Source: Hemibagrus wyckioides (Eukaryota > Chordata > Actinopteri > Siluriformes > Bagridae). From it: a stretch of DNA of 64,000 nucleotides. Under the pieces are notes generated by a model. It was not told the DNA's origin. It made no database searches and worked only from the letters and a program-made list of their open reading frames with translations. Positions 38,557-52,163 of this stretch are shown piece by piece. The position numbers were made by a program, and so were the translations under genes. Each line of letters starts with the position of its first letter. The stretch's first letter is position 1. The DNA lies in NCBI RefSeq assembly GCF_019097595.1, contig NC_080717.1:20613836-20677835 (forward strand), given 5' to 3'.

Positions 38557-41224
38557 AAAAATTGAAGCACTTTAAATCTGCGAAATGCAGGACCCTGTTC
38601 TGGAATAAATTATCTCCTGCTTGTTAGACTTTTAATAAAATGCCAGGCACCATTTAGTTTGTGTTGTAAGTATTAAACCTGCAGAAGTTCTTAGCTGAAA
38701 GCACTGATTAATTTAGAGAGCACTGATAAATTTAGCTGCCATGCAGCTCTATCTGTGTGTGGGAGTCAGGATGCACGCTCGGTATTCTCGAGCCAGGGAC
38801 CCAGTGGGCTTTTTTGAACTGAATTAATATGTTTTCTGGTTCGAATGCTTTGCTCTTCACACAGCACAATAGGGCTCTGATTGCATGTCAGTACCACATT
38901 TCTGGAGGAGACAAATATCAACAGTTATTAGCCTTGGCTATGATTCATCCAATTAAATGCCAAAACTAATTACCACATGCGAAGTACATAGTCTGTGCTC
39001 ATATCAGGATAATACCTTCAGCTACGCATGGCTGGGGATCTGTGATTGAGTGCTGAGATATTTTGATAACAGCAGACACGTTAAAGGCCATCAGGAAGAA
39101 GAATGCTTGATCATTCCTGCTGAGCACCTGTGAACCGACCTTATCTCTTTCTTTACCCGCACACTTCTCTCCCCAGCAAGGGATTTTTTTTTTTTGTTCC
39201 TATTATACCGTCTGAAGTCCTGGTTGTCACGGAAACCATGCCAACCTATCATTGCCCAAAATGGCATGACGCAGAGCCAATTCTTCTTCGCCAATGACAA
39301 AGTGACACATTGAAGTGATAGCTCACAACCGCTTGAAACAAAGAGTGATGCACTCGTAAATTGTAGACCAGCGCACATAAAACCTCAGGCTGCTACAGAT
39401 GAGGACGTTTAAGTAAAAGCATGGCAGCGGTTTGACGATCTGCTCTTTTTTTCTTTTTTCTTCCCTAAGAATGACTTTTTATGCAGGATCTGATTTAATT
39501 CACAGTGCAGTATGTGAGAGTTGTTGTATTCACACACACACACACAAAAAAATTGTGTTCAAGTACGATTGTGCAACAGCATGCATACCTGTCTAACAAA
39601 ACACAGCAAGTGACACCATGCTGGAGAGGCAGGAAATTACACACGCATAGTCTTGAATACATAACATTATAAGCCTGAGCTCTAAATCAGTCTTTATCCC
39701 AAGATTCCTGTTTCCTGACGTCGGTCCAGACTAGACCTAGCTAGTTTTCATTTTAGTTTTAATGCTGCATTTGCAATTCAGGATAAAGGTTTATGTTAGT
39801 GATGATTTATATCTTATTTTTCCACAAAATGAGGATCCATTAGCACCATGGACACCATGCACAGAGATTTATTATCACGTCAAGACATTATTATTATTAT
39901 TATTATTATTAGAAAGAAAATTCTGACCAGGTTTTCCTTACGGAAACCAGCGTTCTGGCTCATTCTTGCCTGCTGATGATATACTCCCTGCATTATATGG
40001 TTTGGATTTGTAAACTATTAATCGTTTTAAAGAAGAAGAAAAAAAAAACCTAGGATATGTCCATTGTGTGGCTAGGCAATCATCAAAAGTGCAACATCAA
40101 GTTTGTAAGGGCTTTTTAATTCATTACATTTACACAGCCACAAAGAGCATGGAATGCTGTATGAACAAATCTGCATTCATGAAACAGGCTGAGCCTTGAA
40201 TGCGGTTAATGAATCAGCCTTTTTCTTTATTATTTAAGCTTTTATTTCATACAATTGACAACATCTGTTTATGACATGTGTCACTTTCGCAGCCATTCCA
40301 GCTTACAAATGTATTTATGAGACCGGAATAACACATTTCTCTGTTGACAAGTTACTTATAGAAAAAAAAAACAACAACAATTGTACTGCATCTCTTTGTT
40401 ATTCTCAGTTTCTGGAAGAAAAAAATTGTACAAAGAAGGGGGTGGTTACAATAATGAAATAATAATGAAAGAACACACAACTAATTCTATAACTTTCTAT
40501 AAATTGAATATATAATGGGGTTATACTGTATTTGGGATTATATATTCCAATCCATTTGGACCAGTGATCAACAGATCCTTGAATTCTCAATGTTCACACA
40601 AAATACCATTTTTCTCCCAAATGCTGATGATTTTCTTCATAATGAATCTGATGAGCCCTAGATTTACATTTACATATCATACAGCACACCTTATTTTTCT
40701 CCTATATACATCTAATTCACACAAGCCACTCGAATTTGTGCAGTATAGCCATGTCACACTAGTGAGCCAATAAAAGGAAAGCCCATTAAGTTACTGAGAG
40801 AAAAAAATCAAGAAAAGAAGTAAATGGAAGTGGGGGAGAAAAAAAAAATCACTGAAGCTAAGTTAAAGGTGCTTTTGGTCAAGGTTGCTGCGAATAAAGA
40901 CAGCTCTGAAAGTATGCTCTGTTCTTTTAAGGCTGTAATCAGGTAGAAAACAGAAATGTTTTCCATCCTCTCCTCCAGGAATTCAAATGAATTCTATTTA
41001 TAGCTAGTGCTTTATTCATGATTAAAGTCGAGTAGGTCAGATATAGCTCGCGCCATATTTCCCTGAAGCTGCGTTTTTATATACAGTCACGAGTCAGGTT
41101 TCCACGAGTCAAATTTCACATTAACAACACATTGAACAAAAAATTGATAAAACAGGCAAGACGCATGAATAAAGCTGCTTCTGTTGTCCTTGAGTGTTTA
41201 AGTAAAATAAAATGACGTCAAATG
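38557..41224. other. non-coding; possible conserved element and a short TTA repeat
   Basis: A (TTA)n run lies at 39887-39911 and a CA run at 39534-39546. The interval 38870-39070 is non-repetitive and TAAT/ATTA-rich (CCAATTAAATGCC, AAACTAATTACC) and may be regulatory, which is inference. No exon is seen. Confidence 0.4.
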
Positions 41225-41885
41225 CAATGATATCCATGTGTCTGGAATGATCCATTTTTGGCTTTGTAGGCAAAAATCAGTGTTTTAAATCTGAAATGTG
41301 AAGCTACCGGAAGCCAGTGGAGGGAGCACAGCAATGCGGTGGTGTGGGAGGTTGAAAAAAAGTCATGCAGCTGCATTTTGGATCATTTGCAGAGGACGAA
41401 TTGTGCTCGGAGGTAGACCTGCCAGCAGTGAGCTGCAGTACTCCAAATGACAAAAGACTGAACGAGCACCTGAGTGGATAAAAATGGCTGAATCTTTCTG
41501 ATGTTGTAAAAGAGAAACCAACATAAGCATGTTAAATTTGAAATGTGTAAGGAAAAGGAATGTTTGATTATCCATGTTTACTCCAAAGTGGCCGAAATCA
41601 GTGAGTTGTCCAGAGAGCCTGACCCAGGAATGAATCACATGGGATGAACTGCTGTTCGGTTTTGCTGGGAGTTCCAGCTGATGAGCCATCATCCATGATG
41701 ATATGTTTGCCAGACATGCTGAGAACCGAGCAGAAGCCATGGTGTCTGAAGGAGATTGGAAGAAGATAAGTTTAGTGTCATCAGCATAGCAATGGTAAGA
41801 GAACCCATGTGAGGATATAACTTCATTAAAAGAGTGAATATAGATAGAGCAATGAGCTGATGAAAATACCGCAAACCCCATTACT
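41225..41885 (-). pseudogene. L2-type LINE reverse-transcriptase relic
   Basis: On the minus strand, 41881-41363 stays open for 172 codons and contains the reverse-transcriptase catalytic motif in HGFSYHCYADDTKLIFF, then ISSWMMAHQLELPAKPN and the downstream LEYCSSLLAGLP with IRPLQMIQNAAA. After a frame break, homology continues at about 41320-41230 as SLHWLPVASHFRFKTLIFAY. The motif order matches fish L2/CR1-group LINEs. It is truncated at the 5' side and frameshifted, with internal deletions between the YADD block and the LLAGLP block, so it cannot be functional. Confidence 0.88.
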
Positions 41886-43165
41886 TAGATTTTAGTCTGA
41901 AGATCCGGTATGAAAATGTACATTTATATTCAAAGACATCCCCATTACACCATCTTTTATTTAGCTGAATTTTCTTTTTGCGCCCACCTTATATGCCTTC
42001 CCACTTTTCTGTGCAACTTGGTGAATAAGCGGTATTTTCTGTGTGTGTTATGATATATGACTCACTCCTTTTAGAGCCAAACCACCTGCAAAGACTAAGT
42101 AAGAGTCAAGCATCTATACCTGAGTCTCATCTGAAATAAAAATGTCTTTCTCATTATTCACATTAACGTAAACACCCTCTATCTGTTTTAGCTAAACCAT
42201 ATACTTCAAAGCTGAAACTATATTTTTAAAAACTGTGATAAAAACCATTTAAATTGTTTTCTGTCGTGTAAGATCATTTTAAACATCTTTCAATATAAAT
42301 TTTGTAAAATCACTGCATCCTTTCATACCTCTGCATCCTGAAATATGTAAATTTGCAATCTCAAGTTCATTAGAGATCTATCAAAGACTCTTAAAGCTAT
42401 TAAAAGTGCAGTACTTTCCCATTTTTACGAGCAGTTACACTCTCCTCCTGTCACTGTAAAAAGCTGAGATTCGACACATTTTATATATGAGTTATAAGTT
42501 ATATATGAACATAACGCTGCCTTGTGAATGAAGTCCAGAAACTATAAAAAAAATGAGCTGTGACAGCAGCAGTAGCACACCTTTTAATGAAGGATGCTAC
42601 CATTCAAAGTAATGAAACTGCAGGAGGATGCAGAAACTGACGATAGTGAAGATCCAGCAGAGGACATGAATTATGGGTGGATTTGGATGTCAAGTTTGAA
42701 AGTACACATGAGGAGATGTTAGTGCATTCACAGCGACTTGCCACGGGCAAAGATTCAAGGAGAAGTGATGCCTCTCAGGGGCATCAAGCTGCCATTATTA
42801 TTGCATATGAAGAACATTTTCAAGGCTAGGCTGGAAGCTGCATTTAGCTATAGGCACTCCATATTGATAAGCAGTAATACTTGGCAACCTTCAGGCAAAT
42901 TAAAGCAGTCACAACTTTAGAATGTAACACACTCATAAAAGCATTTCACTGATTTCTCTGAATGTGGTTCCTCCGTGTCGTGAGAGGACGGAGTTAAAAT
43001 AACCGTTCGCTGTCCTCAAGTCATGCTAGAGTCCTTATTATAAGTGAGGAACAGGTTGCAAAGATCCTTGTCATCTCTATAGTGATGGATCTTAATAGAC
43101 ATGCTCAAGAGGATGGTTAAAAAAAGAAAGAAGAAGAGAAGGTTAGACAAGAATGAATCACTGAA
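41886..43165. other. non-coding, no feature recognised
   Basis: I see no exon, RNA gene or mobile element in it. Confidence 0.5.
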
Positions 43166-43245
43166 GAAGAAGTCTTTTTTCGTCACATGTACATTATAAC
43201 GCAGTGAAATTCTTTTCCTCGCATAACCCAGCTTGTTAGGAAGTT
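43166..43245 (-). repeat. SINE fragment, 3' portion
   Basis: TCGTCACATGTACATTATAA, CGCAGTGAAATTC and CTCGCATAACCCAGCTTG match the tail side of the SINE at 22425. The tRNA-like head is absent. Confidence 0.7.
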
Positions 43246-46100
43246 AATGATGATACTGCAACCTTTCAGTTAAGTTTTTTATCTTGTCCTTTTGCAATTT
43301 TGCAAAGGAGGGATGTCCTGTTCTTGGTAATGTCACTGTCATGTCACTATAGAAGTTGGATGTGAATAAGAAGATGTATGATAATTACTTTTGAACATGA
43401 GTTTGAACGTGATCATGTCAAGGTCAGAATGAACTATTTATTACGATTTATTAATTATCATAATATGGCTTGCAATTTTAAGCAAAAAAGCTGTTGTATT
43501 TAATGTTCTACTTTTTCCTAGATCATTTCTATTTGCTTTTTTTTTTTTTGGTTGCTATGTCACATTAAAGGTGAAAAATGTTCTCGAACGATTTGTCTTG
43601 CTTTAGTCAAAACCCTGCAAATGTAACAGGTGTGTGTAGAATTATTAAGACCACTGGATTTACTGTACATCCATCCGTAACCCCATTTAATTTTCCCTAA
43701 ACTAAGTGGACATTTATGCTCTACAGTCTGCTGGAGGTTTACTGCTCATGTTAGAGAGAAGCTGTAGGGATCAAAGGTCAGTACAATGCATAACAACAAG
43801 TGTCGGAGGTGGATATTTCATGAGGAAAAAATATAAATTTCCTATTGACTCCTGTTGCCTTTCAGAGATGCTGACTACAGAGGCTAAAGCAATTTGGTGT
43901 AGATCACTTTCAGAGACCAACCAATCTAGCAACCTTTCAGAAAGAGTTGCTTTCCCGTGTGGATCCGAGATTGATTGTTAGATACACAGGCAATAAAAGA
44001 CAACATGGCAGTAATAGAGACTCTAACACTGCGTGTGGCACAGACGCTTCTGAGCTTTTTGGTAAGTATAGATTTTATAATTGTTCCTAAAAGGATAGTT
44101 TCTATCTAGCTAGCTAGTTTTCCATTATGAGACTAGTTAGTTTACTGGCCAAGAGTAGCAGTGACTTAATGTTTCTAAATCAATAACATTTCATTTCTAA
44201 CAACTGTCACTGAAATATCCTCACAGAAATACTTTCAAGTTGGCTCAGATTAACTAGCTGGCAAAAATTGCCTGTGAAAATGCCTATCAAATCTCTGATT
44301 AAAATCCTGTCAGGTTCATTTATGTCAGCTAGTGCCATAGATTTAGCGGTGAAGAATTCAATCATTTTTCGAGATGACTTCAAATTTCTCTCAGAACACC
44401 TGAGATCAGGTTAGCTCAGATGGCTAACAAGATCTGTGAAAATCCATAGATGAGCATAGATCCTATCTGAAGATTCCTACTTGAGCATTTCCACATGCAG
44501 CAATTACTCAAAAACATACCAACATTCCCACACTGAATAGTTCTTAATTCCATATATGGACTTAACAACATGTCCACCTTTCCACATATGGAGTGAAAGA
44601 TACAGTAGAAGTCCTCAGGTCTACAAAAAGTATTTCAACTATGGTAGTGTGAATATTGTAGATTTGGTCTCACAAAGATACGGTACATCCTATGGTCATG
44701 CTGCTGAGACTTACAGAAGTTGGTTTACTTCCTGATGCAACAGTAAATGTAGAGGATAAGAGAGAAAGCACTAATGGAGAGTCATTTCTCTCCCGAGTAT
44801 CCGCTGACCTGCCCTAATGAGTCTGCATAAAGAAGGCAGTTAATTAGTCCTTACTTTTCATTTCAGCTTTATCTAGACACATAATGGCCGAAAGCAGCCA
44901 GTTTACACAGAGTGCCAAAAGTTAAAGTCTAAGAGCTTTTAGCAAATCCATGAGATGATCAAGAAAATGTTGGGTTTTTTCCCCCCTTTTTTCCATTACA
45001 GCAGTAGTTAGCAGACACAATTTACTGCCGCATGAGCAAATGTCCTTGTCAGTTCCACAAACCCTGACGTTTTGTTTCACTGCAGAAATTGTCTTGGTGA
45101 AAAAGTGCAAGAGAAAAATTCTTATGCTTATCGTTTCATGCTATTACACATCTGAGGAATAGAAACGAATAGAATGAATAGCAAAAGAGAAAAACGTTCC
45201 ACAATGGCCAATAAGAGTAGAGGCAATCATTTTTGTGTAATAAATTTAAAGAGGGCAACAAAAAGTGCTCTCGCTGACGTCAGAGCAGCGTGATTACATG
45301 CTCATTCTCATTCCTGACCCATGCCAAGTTCTCAATCAGTCAACCATGGTTCCAGATCCATGTAATAGTGATAAAATGTAACATGTAATAACACCCTCTC
45401 CCATACCCTCTTTCTTCTGAATGATGCCTGCTACAGCTCTCAGCCTCATTTTCTAATTCAGCTTTCAGCTGCAGTAAAGCCCAGACTATATGCATGGTTA
45501 GCTTCTAATTTAACGTGAATATCTGGACTTCTAAGCTCATTACCTGCACTTTTCAGGCTTTTTTGCCTTCATGGAACTCACATAGAGCTTAACAGCTTAC
45601 CATACATTTGGAACAAAAACTCCAAAAATAATAATGAATCAATGAAATTGACAATGCTGAAGGATTTCTTTGGCCAGCACTGGTGAAGCTGACAGCTGAT
45701 AGATCTATTTGGTTGTCAGTCACTGAACTGACAGGATGCTGCGCTGACACTTATTGTGGCAACTGTTTGTTGGAGTGATGTTTACATGATTTTAGTTATA
45801 GTGAATTAGCTGTCTTCCCTTGCACTTGAATGGCTAAACACAACAAGGCTACTTCTCTTCGCTGAACTCTTCCTGCCACACAGCCAGCCAGATTTTGTGG
45901 ACGTGCAAGTGAACACATACTGTAAACAGCCTTGGTGCACTGGTAAATGATGTTTGCTGCCCTTCCCCAGCTTACACTCTCACATACTTTGTCTCACTTA
46001 TGAATACTCGAAATACAGGCTTTGTCACTTAACATATTCATCAGTGGAATTCGCCTAGCTGCTATGTGCACATCACAACAAGCACACAATGTCTGTCTGC
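43246..46100. other. non-coding, no feature recognised
   Basis: A T-run lies at about 43538-43550. The 91-codon open frame at 43706-43981 shows no motif or splice context. Confidence 0.5.
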
Positions 46101-46262
46101 TCCACAATCACTCCATTTTGTTTGTGGAAGCCAGCCAAATGTTGTCTCAGCATGAAGTATGGTGAAGCCTTTATTCCTATTCTCCACAACTACATCATTT
46201 TGTTTACTGAAGCCACACAAATGATGTCCATGCAGTAGTACCAAAGGCCTTCGGAATCCACA
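46101..46262. repeat. diverged two-unit tandem duplication, 81-bp period
   Basis: Units start at 46101 and 46182. Both read TCCACAA, then CATTTTGTTT, GAAGCCA, CAAATG.TGTC and GGCCTT/AGCCTT blocks. An antisense open frame crosses them but has no known motif. Confidence 0.75.
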
Positions 46263-46987
46263 CTCGACTATTACAACAAAAACTGATCCAGGAACAATGG
46301 ATAAGAGTTTCAAGTTAAAACCAGTACTGTACTTACATTTTAACATCTTATTAAAAAAAGATTTTAATTGGCGTGAATTTAATTTTATCCTGATACATTT
46401 ATGTTGTTGGTGGTCACTGACTGGTTATTTTACTTACCTTATTTTAATGTATTTATCCTGTACTCATATGCACACCATTAGGTCTGCACACTAAACTAGT
46501 TTCCATAGGAAATCTGTTGATCAACTGGACTAAAATAAAACCGATATTATCAAAACCATGTGTGGACAATATGTCTAATCTGGTCATGGTCTAATTTATT
46601 TACAGTGCAGGTCATCATAATAGTTGCTGGAAGCAGGTATTAACAATAATGTATAACCTTAGTCTTATTACTAATGTTAGTATAAAAGTCAATATGGTCC
46701 CAGTGCATAATTCTGTTTGACTCCTGGACCCTGTTCTCTAAGTGCAACAGACTATAAAGCTTTTGTTAATAATGTATTATTACTAACACAAAGCAGACAC
46801 AGAGTGCAAGTGAAATTTTACACATGGCCAGTAGACCTCAAGAGGCACAATGAAATACAATATGCACATAATTTTCTTTAATTGGCCTGTGCGAAGTCAC
46901 ATTCTACATAATCGGACTCGTCCAGCTATGGTTAACATCTAAATTATTGACAATTACTGTATGCTATATTTTTTTAAAAAAGAGAAG
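46263..46987. other. non-coding, no feature recognised
   Basis: I see nothing in it. Confidence 0.5.
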
Positions 46988-47194
46988 AAGCCCTTATTAT
47001 TGCTACACATTACATTTCAGCTTTTCATCACATATCATAGCTTTGGAAGTTGGAGACAGATCACAGGGGCAGCTATGATACAGCAACCTTGGAGCAGAGA
47101 TGGTTAAGGGCCATGCTCACAAGCCCAATAGAGGCAGCTTGGTGGTGCTGGGGCTTGAACCCTTGAACCTTCACTCAACAACTCAGAGCCAGAA
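46988..47194 (-). mobile_element. decayed tRNA-derived SINE, minus strand
   Basis: GGGCAGCTATGATACAGCAA, CCTTGGAGCAGAGATGGTTA, GGTGGTGCTGGGGCTTGAAC and CAACTCAGAGCC follow the same order as the SINE at 22425. It is more diverged, and the A-box end is lost after 47194. Confidence 0.78.
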
Positions 47195-50100
47195 ATAGCA
47201 GTGGAATTTATACAGACTGTCTATAAAAATCCAACATAATTTAAAATTCTGTTAAATAAGAACACTTCTCTAAGGTATATATTTATATTAAATGAGTGTT
47301 CACTAAAAAATTCCATCAATACACCATCCCCGACAACCTCCTTCCCCCCCTGCTGCTGGTCAGGTAGTAGCTTGCTTTAGTACTCTTGAAATAATTTTCT
47401 CAGTCCTGTGGAGAAGGATTCTGTCTGACACCAATTTAGCTGAAGCCCCCTAGAGAGGACTAGATTATGATCTGGTTCCAGTGCAAGGTGTGAACGGGTA
47501 CGGCACGACATGATACGAGTCCATACAACTACTAAAGCTACTAAGAAAAAGCTTGAAGTATCGCTAGCAAATTATAAAAGTGGTAGTTTGGTCAGAACCT
47601 TGCAGTTGGTCAGTCTCCAAGCTACTCTTGATTTGAACTAGCTAAGCTACAGAAAAAGTAGAATTTCGATCGAATAGCTAGCTACAGTATAAATCTGTTA
47701 GGAGAAAGGAACAAACCACACACTATTTTGGAAATTCTGAGGAAAATCAATTGTTATATTGTCATTTTATACTGAAGCCACAATTTTAAAACTACTCTTA
47801 GTAAAAAGCAATTAAAATGAAATGTAAAACAACAGATACTCCACTATTCATTTAGTTTGTTTCTAGAAATATAGAGCTAGCTAAAGTTAATTTATGAATG
47901 GCAATCAGTAACAACACTGCAGTGTTCGGGTGTTTGCTGTAGTATGAATGATAATGTTTGTCATCATTGCTTATCATTTCAAATTGATTATGCATTATGT
48001 CAGTCAGGTTAGATATTCAACAGAAAAACACTTAATTCTTACCGTAATCTTCAATTAAATTTCCAACAACTGTAGGTAAAAAAAAGGGAAGACGTCATCA
48101 ACCGTCTATCCACCGTGAATTGTTGCTTAAAAGTTTACATGTGAACTATATATTCATTTCTGTTTTCCAGAAGTTCCAACCAAATGTGTGTTGAATATTG
48201 TGTGAATCTTTCACACTTATACACGTTGCTAAATATGGTGCTGGATAATAATTGGATCATTTTGCTATCAAGAGAAAGAGAGATTCTTGTCCATGAAAGA
48301 GACACCACTGAACAGTATAGAAATATTGAACCTGACACTATCTATTATTCATGAAACCCTTTCTACATTGCAGTTTATTTTATTAGTATATCTTAGTGTA
48401 AATAAGTTTAAAAACGTAAAGAAATGAAACAAAGAGGCAGTGGAGTTACACTATACTGCTACTTGAACAAAGAGTAGCTAAATACCAAGCTACATTAAAA
48501 GCTACATTATTGTGAAAAATAACTCGCTACTACAGATAACAGATACTGCCACGCTATTATAAAAAAATGAATTTAGTCTATTTACATATAGCTACGCACA
48601 CTGGATATGCCATAATTTCGAGCTGAGCTTTTGAGCTTCTACTAAATTGTTTATACCTTGCAGTTAATTGATGCCGGTTTCTCAGTCAGTCATCGTTGTG
48701 AAAATACCCGGGCAAAGTCATTCATAGGAAAAAAGATGAGCATACCCAGATAGACTGTACACAACAAATCACTGTGTTGTGCCGAGGTCACTTTGATAGA
48801 TCACGCCTCACCTCTCTGGATCAAAACACAATTATTGGTGGGAATGAAATGTGAAATTTGTCATCCTATTATTTTCTCTTCCCCTTGGAGCTGTAAGGCA
48901 GAGAGAATGCTTCACGGTTATTTGTGGATCAAAGCCAGAGATGGTTGCCTGCTTTTTTTTGGCACCTTTAAAGGCTTGATTTCACTCCAACTGCCCCGAC
49001 CACCTGTTGAGGTGGCTGATTCATCTCCAAGGAAGTGACATTGATGAACCAGTGAGCCACTGCATACGACTAAATACCGCTGCTCTGCACCAGAGCATCC
49101 TCAGCCTATTGGATACCAGGAGGCCAGAAGCAGTATGTAGTGACTCACCCAATATTCTAAGCAATATATGGGTTTTGTGAGTGGGAAGACTAATATCTGT
49201 GACTCACACACTAAATGCCGCTCACCTTTTGATTTTCCCACAGGTCCAATAATGTACGTAATCGCCTCTTATTGAAAAAATACGGCTGATCTTTCCAGAA
49301 CTGTCATTAAACAAGGAAAATAGGAAGCGTACTGATGTTCTGACCTTTACAGCTATATAAGCTTTGTCTTGTCATAATCAAATGTACATAGTTAAAATTT
49401 TGTACTTTATGACATGGTGGCCCTTTATATTCCACAAGTGCCCATAAATGCTCAGTAACAAGACGAGAACCAACTACGTGTTCTGAAGCACGAGGCAATA
49501 ACAGATTCCCACAGCTGATGATGGCTAAAACATTGAGAGCCCCTTACTCACTGGCCCTATCAAGCATGGCTAGTTTTTCCTGGAAGATATGTGATGTGCT
49601 AAACAGCTGTATCATCAGCACTATCGTAAATCTGTCCCTATTTTGCTAACACCATACAGTATACACAAACAAAACCATAGCAGACACTGAGACACAAAAG
49701 AATAAAAAATCTATCAATATGGCTAGATATCCAACAGGAGCCAGACTATATTCACATGATTTTAGAAGCAGTGGTTTGAGAAGCAGTAATAATAATGGAG
49801 AAAACCTCCATTATCCAAATATCTGCTTACGGTGAAAGACTTTCCAGCACAGAGTACACATTTTTTTTATTTATTTATTTTTTAAATCTCATATAAGAAA
49901 CAGAAATAACACACACGTTTCTCACATAAGCCCTTTATTCTTTGTTTGGAAAAAAAAAGGAGTCTTACTGCTTTACAAATGTAAAGTCATTCTAACACCA
50001 CTCGGGAAAGAAAAATCATGCTCTCAAATCCACTCGGCTCCCTTCAGCTCCTTTTTACGTGTTTTATCTGTAGGCAAAGACTATTTTATAATGTCTTTAG

Positions 50101-50316
50101 TAAAATGCAGCAAAAGCACTTCCTTTCCATATACTTTTTCTATTCCCTTTTGTCTCTCTTCACTGAAGCGTGGTAAACTTTTCAAAGTTTATCCCCATCA
50201 CTCACTCCTCTACAGCTGTTACAGTCTGGACTACATGCCATCTGGAGAAACACTGGCCCTGGGAGACCTGCGGGATCGAGCCTGCTGTTGAATACAGGGA
50301 CTGAAAAGAGACAGAG

Positions 50317-50320
<4 letters not shown>
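47195..50320. other. non-coding; AGCTAC-rich patches
   Basis: Two patches (47520-47700 and 48440-48600) are unusually rich in AGCTAC/TAGCTA words, possibly the worn ends of a DNA element (inference). No gene is recognised; the open frames lack motifs. Confidence 0.4.

Positions 50321-50347
<27 letters not shown>
50321..50347. repeat. (GA)n microsatellite
   Basis: About 13 perfect GA units. Confidence 0.95.
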
Positions 50348-50628
50348 CTGGGGCTTCAGCTGTCAGGTGTGTCCATACAGCACACAGCTACAGTTCAGGG
50401 TTAAAAGGATTTCTATTACTTCATGAAAACCTAATTTCACAAATTATTAAAGTAAGCATTTAATTTCCTTTAGGCTTGAGGAGTTTATCCTTCTTCCAAC
50501 ACGTCTGCCCATATTTTCATATTAGCACAACCTTTTTGCTGCATTTCACATGTGATCATGTGATTGAAAAGTGACACGTTACATAATGTATATATATAAT
50601 GAAATTGTGCACTAATTAAAAAAAAAAA

Positions 50629-51201
50629 ATGAATCGTGAAAAAATGAATCAGGAGGAAAAACTTACATATGATTTAAATGAATCTTGAGAAAAAATAACA
50701 TTAAAAAAACACGTGAAATATGAATCGTGTAAAACAACCGATGAATCTTGAGAAAAAAAAATTATCGCATCGATGAATCACACGTGAAAATAAATGAATT
50801 GTGTGAAAAGTGTCTGAAAATAAATGCAAGTGAAAAACCCTGATGCCTGATGAAATGTGCAAAGATTATAGACGTATAAAGTATATAAAAGTATATTCAG
50901 TAAATGAATCATGTCAAGAATCACATGTGAAAATACACGAATCATTTAAAGAAATGTCTGTAAATAAATGAATCCTGCAAAAATGAATCATTTGTAAAGG
51001 TCAACAGTGAGAAATGTGAAAACATTTTCTGCAAAAATAAATAAAAAACATGCAGAAATATTGTCTTATATTAATGAATCATGTCAAAGAATCACACATG
51101 AAAATACCCGAATCATGTGAATCAAGTCACCTGTGAAAATAAGTGAATCATGTAAGAACCAAATGCAAATGCAAAGTGAAAATCGATTCAGTGAATCACA
51201 T
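50629..51201 (+). repeat. degenerate minisatellite built on ATGAATCATGTGAAAATA
   Basis: At least fifteen imperfect copies of a unit of about 18-22 bases occur here. Variants include AAATGAATCGTGAAAAAATG, ATGAATCTTGAGAAAAA, GAATCACACGTGAAAATA, GAATCATGTCAAGAATC and CGAATCATGTGAATC. Spacing is irregular and A-rich. No open frame is shared between copies. The reverse-oriented relative is at 22012-22246. Confidence 0.75.
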
Positions 51202-51615
51202 ACTGTACTGTATATAACACTACAATATGCTTTAGTGTATGTTTTGTGATTGGTCAGGGGGTAGGGGGTAATTAATTGTAATCTTATGGAGAAGTTAAGC
51301 CTAAGACAGACTCAAAACTTTCCATGACTGCAAAGTGGAACGTGACACAGTTGACTTTAGTCACACTGAGCCAGTTTCAGTGGACACCAATTTCTCTGTA
51401 ACCTGCTCTGTTCTGTTCTTTTGGCTAATTTATTCTCTCCCTTTTAGCTCTCTGTCAATTAAATCCGCTATATATTAATGTTCAAATTGATATGGCTCTA
51501 GGACACTAATTGACCTTCTTGATATCCTCATACGTTAACATTTTCTGCGTTAAATTGGATGACTCCAATAGGAATGGTTCATTTTTGCCTTGGGTACAAA
51601 TAAGAGTTCAACATA
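51202..51615. other. non-coding, no feature recognised
   Basis: I see nothing in it. Confidence 0.5.

Positions 51616-52163
<548 letters not shown>

Noticed and set aside
41363..41881. 172-codon minus-strand open frame as a host gene
   Set aside because: The YADD motif and surrounding blocks identify it as LINE reverse transcriptase.
50629..51201. CRISPR-like array
   Set aside because: Units and spacing are irregular and diverged, and the genome is a vertebrate, so this is a degenerate minisatellite.
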